From an uncultured Lachnospiraceae bacterium (lineage in GTDB: Bacteria > Bacillota > Clostridia > Lachnospirales > Lachnospiraceae): 43,043 nt of DNA. Below are positions 16,948 to 23,800 of this stretch, piece after piece. The stretch's first letter is position 1. Every line of letters begins with the position of its first letter. The notes under the pieces are model-generated. The model saw only the letters and a program-made list of their open reading frames with translations, was not told where the DNA came from and did not search any database. Position numbers and translations under genes: made by a program. The stretch covers positions 1 through 43,043 of the forward strand of contig ONCT01000012.1 in NCBI GenBank assembly GCA_900316395.1, read 5' to 3'.

Positions 16948-19314
16948 CTACGCCTCTTCTATGAAATATATTCTTGAACCAAAATCTGGAAAATGTCTTG
17001 TCTCGCCTTCTCCATTATACCCAACTCCAGTATAAGCCTGCTTAAGCTTGACACCACAATTCATTAAGGCATCACCATATACTTCACAATCCTCCTTCTC
17101 GCCGTTCATAGGATTCACCTTGTTGAACAGGTTCATCAAGGTAGAATTATTAGGATTAATGTGTGGTTTTCCAAATATCGGAAGACTTGGCATTCCAGTA
17201 TTAATCAAATCGCCATACTCCTTAAGATGATACTTAAGCTCTCTTCCGAAGAAATGATATTTCTTATCTGGGTCTAATCCTGAGGCCTTGAACTTCTGAT
17301 ATCCTCTGCCTGCCTTCATCAGAATCTGGGCAACCATTCCTATTGCAGTAGACTTATCCTTAGACACAACTGTCCACTGATAGACATTATCAGCCTTCAC
17401 TCTGTAGAAATCACCAAACTGCATTGTATCCCTGTATTTCTTATATATCTCAATCTGTTCTTTGATAGCTTCCTTCTCATCCTTGGTAGCATCGCAAAGG
17501 TTACATTCATAGCCTAATACTCCGAAGCTAGCCACGTTGAATCGTGTATCAATTGGCGTGGTTCTAAGTGTCTGATGGTTCGGACAGCCTGATACATGGG
17601 CCGATACCGTAGACATTGGATAACCATAGCTGTATCCATTCTGAATACGAAGTCTCTCAACTGCATCAGTGCAGTCGCTTGCCCATATCTGTGGGAAATA
17701 TGATAAGATTCCAAGGTCAAATCTATTGCCACCAGCAGCGCAGCCCTCGAATAGAATCTCAGGGAACTTCTCTGTCAGTGTCTTCATCATCTTGTATACA
17801 CCAGTGATATATCTATGACCTACCTCTCCTTGTCTTTCCTTAGGAAGATACTGAGAATAATAATCAGTAAAGGTCCTGTTCATATCCCATTTTACATAAG
17901 CAATATTGCCAAGACTAAACACCTTGGTCATGGCATTAGTCATATATTCAACAACCTCTGGGTTAGCGAAATCAAGTATTCTCTGGTTACGACCTTCTGT
18001 GTGATTCTTATCAGGAATGCAAATTGCCCAATCTGGATGATTTCTATAAAGGTCAGAATCAACATTTACCATCTCTGGCTCAACCCAGATTCCGAAATCC
18101 ATTCCCAAATCATTAATACGTTCAGCCAGACCAGCCACACCATGAGGAAGCTTAGTAGTATTCTCAGTCCAGTCTCCAAGAGCCTTGGTATCGTCATTCC
18201 TCTCGCCAAACCAGCCGTCATCCATTACGAATAGTTCTACACCCAGCTTAGCACCCTCTGCAGCAAGATTAAGAAGCTTGCTCTCATTAATATCGAAGTA
18301 AGCAGCCTCCCAGCTGTTAAGAAGAATTGGACGCACCTTGTCACGCCATTTGCCCCTGACAATGTGTTTTCTAACAAATGCGTGCATATTCTTGCTCATT
18401 CCATTATGACCTTCTCCTGAAAATGTCATAACAGCCTCTGGTGCCTCAAATACGCCTTTTGGCTCAATGAAGAACTCGAATCCCTGAGGATTGATACCAC
18501 TTACAAACCTTGTCTTGTTAAAGCTGTTAACCTCGAAAGACTCATAGTGATTACCTGAATAAATAAGATTAAAGCCATAGCAGTCTCCCATATATTCAGT
18601 AGTCTCAGGATAGGACATCATCACAAACGGATTGCTTCTTGAAGAAGAACCACCAGTAAATGAACTATTCACGAACTTGCCTGATGTAAGAGTTACATCA
18701 TGCTTATTCATCTCCTGTGTCCAGCCACCATGAAATGAAGTTATTACGAAGCCAGCCTCATCAATATCCATCTGCGCTGACATCAATCTTCTAAGCTTAA
18801 CATCATCGTCACTGGTATTAATGAATTTGGTGCTTCTTGTAATAACATCCTCTTCTTCATATACATAATAATGAAGTTCTAATGTCGTTCCACTATTTCT
18901 ATCTTTTAAGGAAATCATAAGATGATCCTGGCTATCCTCATCATCATAAGAGCCTGGCAAAGTCTTATATTCCTTCTTTCCTTTATCAACCATGCAATAA
19001 TCAAATACAAAATCAGTTGTAGAAGAGCCATTAGAGTATACAACATCAATAAATGGTTCTCTAATATCACCTTTGCCAATTCCAGATACTTCAAGACATG
19101 TATCTTCTAATGTAATAGGATGCTCACTGTCATAATTGTTGCAATTACCTGGCGTAAAGCAATTCTTCTCTAGCATAAATTCAGGATCTTCCCCTGTAAT
19201 CTTCTTACCATAGTACAAATGCTCAACATGACCTGTGTCAAGAACCGCCATACAATATGAAGTGTTCTTAGTATCTAACTTAAAATATTTTGTCTTCTCT
19301 TCGTATTTGATCAT
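16948..19314 (-). CDS. Alpha-galactosidase, glycoside hydrolase family 36
   Basis: A 788-residue retaining alpha-galactosidase that releases terminal alpha-1,6 galactose from raffinose-type sugars, melibiose or galactomannan fragments. I chose ATG at 19314 because AAGGGGG lies six bases upstream; an ATG seven codons earlier has no site. With this start the nucleophile is Asp477 in VKWDMNR and the acid/base is Asp547 in WASDCTDAVERLR, matching the spacing known for GH36 clan D enzymes. MDDGWFGER and GIWVEPEM are further GH36 signatures. No signal peptide is present, so it acts inside the cell on imported sugars. It has its own promoter. No sugar transporter is adjacent. Confidence 0.93.
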   Translation of the reverse strand: MIKYEEKTKYFKLDTKNTSYCMAVLDTGHVEHLYYGKKITGEDPEFMLEKNCFTPGNCNNYDSEHPITLEDTCLEVSGIGKGDIREPFIDVVYSNGSSTTDFVFDYCMVDKGKKEYKTLPGSYDDEDSQDHLMISLKDRNSGTTLELHYYVYEEEDVITRSTKFINTSDDDVKLRRLMSAQMDIDEAGFVITSFHGGWTQEMNKHDVTLTSGKFVNSSFTGGSSSRSNPFVMMSYPETTEYMGDCYGFNLIYSGNHYESFEVNSFNKTRFVSGINPQGFEFFIEPKGVFEAPEAVMTFSGEGHNGMSKNMHAFVRKHIVRGKWRDKVRPILLNSWEAAYFDINESKLLNLAAEGAKLGVELFVMDDGWFGERNDDTKALGDWTENTTKLPHGVAGLAERINDLGMDFGIWVEPEMVNVDSDLYRNHPDWAICIPDKNHTEGRNQRILDFANPEVVEYMTNAMTKVFSLGNIAYVKWDMNRTFTDYYSQYLPKERQGEVGHRYITGVYKMMKTLTEKFPEILFEGCAAGGNRFDLGILSYFPQIWASDCTDAVERLRIQNGYSYGYPMSTVSAHVSGCPNHQTLRTTPIDTRFNVASFGVLGYECNLCDATKDEKEAIKEQIEIYKKYRDTMQFGDFYRVKADNVYQWTVVSKDKSTAIGMVAQILMKAGRGYQKFKASGLDPDKKYHFFGRELKYHLKEYGDLINTGMPSLPIFGKPHINPNNSTLMNLFNKVNPMNGEKEDCEVYGDALMNCGVKLKQAYTGVGYNGEGETRHFPDFGSRIYFIEEA

Positions 19315-19356
19315 TACTAATACCCCCTTATACATTAATGCATAATCATATACTTT

Positions 19357-19386
19357 ATATTATCCCACATTAAAAATAAGTGTCAA
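19357..19386 (-). promoter_or_regulatory. Promoter of the alpha-galactosidase operon
   Basis: On the minus strand a perfect TTGACA (19386-19381) and TAATAT (19362-19357) are 18 bp apart, about 45 bases before the start codon. Confidence 0.6.
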
Positions 19387-19454
19387 TCTATTTTGGTATT
19401 ATTGTATTATATATGAAGAGATGCTGTATTAAAGTGCATTTCTTATATAGAACA

Positions 19455-19485
19455 CAAAAAAGGCAGGTGCCAAAGCACCTGCCTT
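19455..19485 (-). terminator. Terminator of the DUF5692 gene
   Basis: The minus strand reads AAGGCAGGTGC, a TTTG loop, GCACCTGCCTT and then TTTT. The 11-bp stem is perfect. Confidence 0.9.
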
Positions 19486-19525
19486 AATTTCTAAAGAACA
19501 TATTCAAATAAATATTAAACTAGAA

Positions 19526-20632
19526 TTAATCCTCTCTTCTTGCCATAGCAAGCTCGAAATCTTTTGTACCAGTCCAAATTTCGTTTGTATATGGATTCTT
19601 CTTCTGCTCAATAGCTCTCTTAATGATAGCTGTGAATACAACAACGTTAATAACGATAGCAGCCATAGCGATAACACCCTGAGCTGTTGGGTTAGCTGTG
19701 ATACCAAGATCACTGATTGCCTTAGCAGCATCTCCGCCATTGTTGTATACATTAATAGCTGAATCATAAAGATCAAGAGCTGAGTAACCAGCCTCTGTTG
19801 CGCCACCATAAACTGTTGGCATTACAGAGAATGTCTTGCTTAACTGGAATAGAGGCAAAACTTGTGTGAACATACACCAGATTGCAAGTGTGTTAGCACG
19901 GTTCTGGATCCAACCACCCTTGTTCCAAAATGCTGCTGCAAATGTAGGAGCAAGAAGTAAAGCAACACCACAGTACCATGAGTGAGTAGGAAGGTTCAAG
20001 TATGTATACTCGAAGTTCCATACATCATAAGCAAGGATGAATGCAAATGTCATGTCTGGCCATAACATATCTTTCTGACCCTTTGATGTGTAAATTCCCC
20101 ACCAACCTGTCATACAAAGAATGTTGATAATACCAGCTAATGCGTTGATGAGATTCCACCATCCACCATAAAGGAATACACCTTCGTTGGATGCCCACCA
20201 ACCACCTTGAATACCGCCTGCCATTGTACCTTTGATGAATGACTCAAGGTCAGATACAACTGCGATTAAGATGTTAGCTGCTACAATGAAGAAAGGCCAT
20301 GCCTTAAACCAATGCTTCTTACCAATACCCCAGCCATACTTGATCATCATGAAACCTACGCATCCGATGTCTGCAGCATATAGCTTGAAGTAATGGAACC
20401 AACCATCCATATACATAGCCTCTTGGTTTTCTGCTCCACCAAATAGACCAACATGGATAAGAATAAAGTAAATTGTTAAAATAATTGGAACAATTACAAA
20501 TAGTAAAATTCCACCCCACTTAGTTCTACGACCAAGCTCGTTAAGTAGAATCAATCCGACAAATACCATACACCAACCAAGAATCTGTGTTAATGAGGTA
20601 TCGCCATAGATTTGAAATATCATACCATCCAT
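19526..20632 (-). CDS. Polytopic membrane protein, DUF5692 family
   Basis: A 368-residue protein with about nine hydrophobic segments and many Trp and Gly residues (for example GGIQGGWWASNEG and YGGWWNLINALAG). Features such as LGRRTKWGGI near the start and the Gly/Trp-rich middle match the DUF5692 family as I recall it; the function is unknown. A transporter or membrane enzyme role is possible, but nothing in the sequence shows which. It has its own strong promoter and terminator, so it is not part of the neighbouring alpha-galactosidase operon. ATG 20632 is 11 bases after AGGAGG, a rather long spacing; an internal Met at codon 4 is even further away. Confidence 0.7.
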   Translation of the reverse strand: MDGMIFQIYGDTSLTQILGWCMVFVGLILLNELGRRTKWGGILLFVIVPIILTIYFILIHVGLFGGAENQEAMYMDGWFHYFKLYAADIGCVGFMMIKYGWGIGKKHWFKAWPFFIVAANILIAVVSDLESFIKGTMAGGIQGGWWASNEGVFLYGGWWNLINALAGIINILCMTGWWGIYTSKGQKDMLWPDMTFAFILAYDVWNFEYTYLNLPTHSWYCGVALLLAPTFAAAFWNKGGWIQNRANTLAIWCMFTQVLPLFQLSKTFSVMPTVYGGATEAGYSALDLYDSAINVYNNGGDAAKAISDLGITANPTAQGVIAMAAIVINVVVFTAIIKRAIEQKKNPYTNEIWTGTKDFELAMARRED

Positions 20633-20676
20633 TTTCTTAATTTCCTCCTTAATAGTAATATGTTCTTCATATATGA

Positions 20677-20705
20677 ATTATACTCTCTTGTCTAAAAATT
20701 ATCAA
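20677..20705 (-). promoter_or_regulatory. Promoter of the DUF5692 gene
   Basis: On the minus strand TTGATA (20705-20700) and a perfect TATAAT (20682-20677) are 17 bp apart. Confidence 0.65.
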
Positions 20706-20734
20706 TATAAAAATTAATAATTTATTTATATTTA

Positions 20735-20763
20735 GGACACAATTTGGACACATTTCGAACACA
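20735..20763. promoter_or_regulatory. Three phased heptamers in the divergent regulatory region
   Basis: GGACACA at 20735, GGACACA at 20746 and GAACACA at 20757 recur every 11 bp, one helical turn, just upstream of the DUF5692 -35 box. A fourth heptamer, AGACACA (20989-20995), lies ten bases before the -35 box of the divergent peptide operon. The phasing suggests a cooperative DNA-binding site. No protein is identified. Confidence 0.4.
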
Positions 20764-20887
20764 CTTTTGTCACTTTAATACACACCTGTTTCTTATCACT
20801 CTATTTTTTTGATGATTTTTTGTTTACATTGCACATTTTTTATAGCATAGAATATGCAAGATACATAACAGCCTATGTTATCTTGTT

Positions 20888-20969
20888 AAAAACTACTATA
20901 CTTTACCCTCTGAAATTGTGCTATATGCACAACGCAATTTCAGGCTTAACTGTCACTTTGCTAGTTTTT
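20888..20969. repeat. Nested inverted repeat between divergent genes
   Basis: AAAAACTA (20888-20895) pairs with TAGTTTTT (20962-20969), CTGAAATTG (20910-20918) with CAATTTCAG (20935-20943), and GTGC with GCAC around a TATAT loop (20918-20930). It lies upstream of the small-peptide promoter, so it is not in that mRNA leader. No T tract follows. The rest of the 432-bp gap (20633-21064) holds the promoters and heptamers listed here. Confidence 0.5.
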
Positions 20970-21004
20970 AGTGCTATTTTCACAAATTAGACACAAAGTT
21001 TTTG

Positions 21005-21033
21005 TTGACATTATACAATGGCAGTGATATTAT
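21005..21033 (+). promoter_or_regulatory. Near-consensus promoter of the twin small-peptide operon
   Basis: TTGACA (21005-21010) and TATTAT (21028-21033) are exactly 17 bp apart. The start codon at 21065 leaves a short leader of about 25 nt containing AGGAGG. Confidence 0.8.
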
Positions 21034-21064
21034 AGCACCAGAAACAAGAAAGGAGGACAAAGAA

Positions 21065-21193
21065 ATGGTTGGACATTCAGCACAAGATGCTTTCTCATTA
21101 TCATATTATGAGTATGAAAAGTATTCTAACAAAATGACAAGCGAAGGCAAAAAGCCTGTATCATTCCTTAAGTTTGCTATTGGTCAGTACTAA
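21065..21193 (+). CDS. Small peptide 1 of a paralogous pair (42 aa)
   Basis: A 42-residue peptide starting at ATG 21065, eight bases after AGGAGG. The frame is open further upstream, but this is the only start with a ribosome site. It is rich in Tyr, Ser and Lys, has no Cys, no signal peptide and no Gly-Gly leader. Its second half, NKMTSEGKKPVSFLKFAIGQ, matches peptide 2 (SQGKKPVSALKYALG), so the pair arose by duplication. The consensus promoter, two strong ribosome sites and the terminator all suggest high expression. I do not recognise the family. Possibilities include a small structural or stress protein, or a secreted peptide exported by a nonstandard route. Confidence 0.75.
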   Translation: MVGHSAQDAFSLSYYEYEKYSNKMTSEGKKPVSFLKFAIGQY

Positions 21194-21250
21194 GATGAAC
21201 CAATTAGCACTTTCGGAAATCAATTAAGTATATAATAAGGAGGAAAGATT

Positions 21251-21376
21251 ATGAATTACACAGAATATAGTACAATATCATCATTATATGCAGATTACAA
21301 TAACTATGCTAAGGAGCAGGAAAGTCAAGGTAAGAAGCCTGTATCAGCTTTAAAGTATGCATTAGGTAATCTATAA
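21251..21376 (+). CDS. Small peptide 2 of a paralogous pair (41 aa)
   Basis: A 41-residue peptide with ATG at 21251, seven bases after AAGGAGG and 57 bases after peptide 1. It has five Tyr in its first 20 residues with near-regular spacing (YTEY, LYADY, NNY) and then SQGKKPVSALKYALGNL. The GKKPVS-LK-A-G block is shared with peptide 1, whereas the N-terminal halves agree mainly in their Ser/Tyr/acidic character. It ends next to a strong terminator, completing a self-contained two-gene operon. Function unknown. Confidence 0.75.
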   Translation: MNYTEYSTISSLYADYNNYAKEQESQGKKPVSALKYALGNL

Positions 21377-21437
21377 AAATAAGACCTATTTGAAGCCCCC
21401 GTAATTTGGGGGTGCCGCAGTAAGGTCTTATTTTTTT
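21375..21437 (+). terminator. Terminator of the small-peptide operon
   Basis: A 13-bp outer stem, AAAAATAAGACCT with AGGTCTTATTTTT (21375-21387 and 21423-21435), ends in seven T. Its wide loop contains a second hairpin, CCCCC-GTAATTT-GGGGG (21396-21412). Confidence 0.85.
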
Positions 21438-21472
21438 GCTCTTTTTTATTTATATTTACATTTTTCTAAGTA

Positions 21473-21925
21473 TTACTTCTTTTCATTTCTATCAACTACG
21501 AAGTGAATTCCACCTTTTTTCTCAATTTTAGTAGATTTCTTACTTCCCAGCGAAGGATCACTCTTAGTAATTGAAGGCTTTGAGGCCTTAGAAGCTGCAC
21601 AAGAAGCACAATATTTACCTGCAGCAATCTTACAGCCACAGCCCTGACAGATCATATCGAACTTTCTAACACTACTTGGTGTATCAAGATACTCTCTAAC
21701 AAGCCTTCCTTCAACTCCAGTAGCTTTCTTAACAACATGATATGGGGCAGGTCCATTTTCTTCTACGAATTTTCTAACCTTACCATAATCATCATATTCA
21801 ATTCGACCGCATTTCTTGCAGACATACTCTCCAGCTCCGTTATAATCGAAGCCGCCCCCGCAGTTCTCACAAATTCTGGGTGTATTGTCAAACAATTTAG
21901 CAAGTTCATTATAATTATCTTTCAT
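21473..21925 (-). CDS. Double zinc-ribbon protein resembling YvyF (flagellar operon type)
   Basis: A 150-residue protein starting at ATG 21925, seven bases after AGAGG; a Met six codons upstream lacks a site. Four CxxC pairs form two likely zinc ribbons: CENC and CKKC near residues 17-36, CQGC and CASC near 94-111. Between them, VRKFVEENGPAPYHVVKKAT resembles the degenerate helix-turn-helix of the B. subtilis YvyF family linked to flagellar gene control. The tail is lysine- and serine-rich. No flagellar genes are adjacent, so the regulatory role is inferred from family resemblance only. Confidence 0.65.
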   Translation of the reverse strand: MKDNYNELAKLFDNTPRICENCGGGFDYNGAGEYVCKKCGRIEYDDYGKVRKFVEENGPAPYHVVKKATGVEGRLVREYLDTPSSVRKFDMICQGCGCKIAAGKYCASCAASKASKPSITKSDPSLGSKKSTKIEKKGGIHFVVDRNEKK

Positions 21926-21982
21926 ACAACAACCTCTTAACATTTATTTTGCTAAAAGAAACAATCCAAAGACTTTTAGTAA

Positions 21983-23473
21983 TTACAAGCTGCCTACAAA
22001 TCTCTCGAAAGCTTTAAGCCCTTCATCATCACATTTATAAACACCAGCATCCTCAAGCACTCGGCAGAATACCTTTCCTACCTCCTGCTCAATGATTCCA
22101 GCAATATTATCAGCATTTACATCAGAATAATTAGGAAGGAACTCATCTACCCAGTCCGCATGCTTACTTAGAGCATCGTTACTGCGAATATCCTTGCCAC
22201 TTATAATATAATCGGCAAGCTCTTCCATCTCTCCCTTCAGTCTTGAAGGTAATACTGCAAGGCCCATAACCTCAATAAGTCCAATATTCTCCTTCTTAAT
22301 ATGATGAAGTTCCTCATGAGGATGGTATAATCCCATAGGGCACTCATCCGTCGTAATATTGTTACGAAGAGCAAGGTCCATCTCGAAGAGCTCTCCTCTT
22401 CTTCTGGCAATTGGAGTTATTGTATTATGCTTCTCGCCATCTGTCTCAGCGAATACATAAGCATCCTCGTCAGTATATCCTCTCCATGCCTTAAGAATAT
22501 GGTCTGCCAATTCAATAATTCTCTTCTCGTCCTTGCACTGAAGACGGATAACAGACAATGGCCATTTTACAATGCCTACTGCAACATCCTCGAAGCCAGG
22601 AACAGTGAAGTTCTTAATAATCTCTGCCTTCTCCATGGCAAATGTGTAATGACCGCCCTGGAAATGGTCATGGCTTAGAATGGAACCACCAACTATAGGA
22701 AGGTCAGCGTTAGAGCCTAAGAAATAATGAGGGAACAGCTTAACAAAATCAAATAGCTTGATAAATGTTGCCTTCTCAATCTTCATAGGTGTATGCTCAC
22801 CATTAAATACTATACAATGTTCATTATAATATACGTATGGAGAATACTGAAATCCCCATGCAGAATCGTTAATTGTAATAGGAATAATTCTATGATTCTC
22901 TCTTGCAGGATGGTCTAATCTTCCTGCGTAGCCCTCATTCTCTACGCAGAGTAAGCACTTAGGATACTTTACATCAGTAGCATTCTTGGCTGCTGCAATA
23001 GCCTTAGGGTCCTTCTCTGGTTTAGAAAGATTAATAGTTATATCAAGTGTTCCATACTTAGTGTCAACAGTCCACTTCTTATCCTTAACTATTCTGTAAC
23101 GACGAATGTAATCGCTATCCTGACTTAATTTGAAGAAATATTCTGTAGCAGCCTCTGGAGACTTAGCATATTCCTCCTTGAATCTTGCCTGAACCTGAGC
23201 AGGTCTAGGCATAAGGCAATTCATAATTCTTGTATCGAATAAATCTCTATATCCAATACTGTCTTCTATCAACCCCTTCTTAACTGCTTCGTCAAGAAGG
23301 TCTGCTAATACATCCTCTAATACAATATTAGATGTATCAACCTCCGGATCAGTATATGTGTCTTCATTAAACACATCTAACAACAGATTCGTTGTATAAA
23401 TCCTCTCACACTCTGGTGTAAGTCCAGTATCTATCCCATACTGAACTAATTTCTTAATACTTTCTTGTAACAT
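21983..23473 (-). CDS. galT: Galactose-1-phosphate uridylyltransferase, class II (GalT2)
   Basis: A Leloir pathway enzyme exchanging galactose-1-phosphate with UDP-glucose to give UDP-galactose and glucose-1-phosphate. At about 496 residues it matches the long Firmicutes class II form (TIGR01239 type). The HxH-type active-site region reads GGSILSHDHFQGGHYTFAME. The frame contains ATG at 23479, but AGGGGG directly abuts it, so the ATG two codons later (23473), with a six-base spacing and the family's MLQ..I..LVQYG start, is preferred. galK and galE are not adjacent. With the intracellular alpha-galactosidase upstream in the window it would complete part of alpha-galactoside catabolism. Confidence 0.93.
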   Translation of the reverse strand: MLQESIKKLVQYGIDTGLTPECERIYTTNLLLDVFNEDTYTDPEVDTSNIVLEDVLADLLDEAVKKGLIEDSIGYRDLFDTRIMNCLMPRPAQVQARFKEEYAKSPEAATEYFFKLSQDSDYIRRYRIVKDKKWTVDTKYGTLDITINLSKPEKDPKAIAAAKNATDVKYPKCLLCVENEGYAGRLDHPARENHRIIPITINDSAWGFQYSPYVYYNEHCIVFNGEHTPMKIEKATFIKLFDFVKLFPHYFLGSNADLPIVGGSILSHDHFQGGHYTFAMEKAEIIKNFTVPGFEDVAVGIVKWPLSVIRLQCKDEKRIIELADHILKAWRGYTDEDAYVFAETDGEKHNTITPIARRRGELFEMDLALRNNITTDECPMGLYHPHEELHHIKKENIGLIEVMGLAVLPSRLKGEMEELADYIISGKDIRSNDALSKHADWVDEFLPNYSDVNADNIAGIIEQEVGKVFCRVLEDAGVYKCDDEGLKAFERFVGSL

Positions 23474-23527
23474 ATCCATCCCCCTATATTATTATTGTTG
23501 CTGAGCGCGATTATTTGCACTAGCTAT

Positions 23528-23595
23528 AAGTCTTAGTAAAAAAGGTCTTAAGCGCGATTTTCTGTATGAGCGCGTAGACCTTTTTTCTAAGACTT
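23528..23595. repeat. Long hairpin with conserved loop motif (between DUF6472 gene and galT)
   Basis: The arms 23528-23548 and 23576-23595 pair over 20 bp with one bulged T. The 27-nt loop (23549-23575) contains GCGATTTTCTGTATGAGCG, flanked here by an extra GC/CG step on each side. A-tract and T-tract halves inside the stem (AAAAAAGGTCT with AGACCTTTTTT) make it a plausible bidirectional terminator. Confidence 0.8.
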
Positions 23596-23620
23596 ACACA
23601 CTATAACAAAAAACGCGGAT

Positions 23621-23800
23621 TTACATTTGATGCTTAACAACCTCATACTCATTATTAGACTGATAATATGGACAGTCCTTATTGTTACCAGTAAGAAATT
23701 TGTACATATCATCCTCGTCTAAGTTCATATCACACACATAGCACTCTTCTTCATCATCGTACATATAATTATTGCACTCTTCACATATATCTGCACTCAT
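23621..23800 (-). CDS. DUF6472-like cysteine-rich mini-protein (59 aa)
   Basis: A 59-residue acidic protein starting at ATG 23800. The ATG overlaps the stop codon of the upstream GGDEF-EAL gene by four bases (ATGA), and GAGAGGAAG lies eight bases upstream, so translation is coupled. It has Cys residues at 6, 9, 20, 23 and 43 (CEEC, CYVC, then DCPYYQ), a likely zinc site. The wording NLDEDDMYKFL followed by DCPYYQ and a VVKHQM end fits the DUF6472 family as I recall it. No function is known. It is short enough to be missed by length-filtered gene calling. Confidence 0.75.
   Translation of the reverse strand: MSADICEECNNYMYDDEEECYVCDMNLDEDDMYKFLTGNNKDCPYYQSNNEYEVVKHQM

Noticed and set aside
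20888..20969. Leader riboswitch of the small-peptide operon
   Set aside because: The structure lies upstream of the operon's promoter and so is not in its mRNA.
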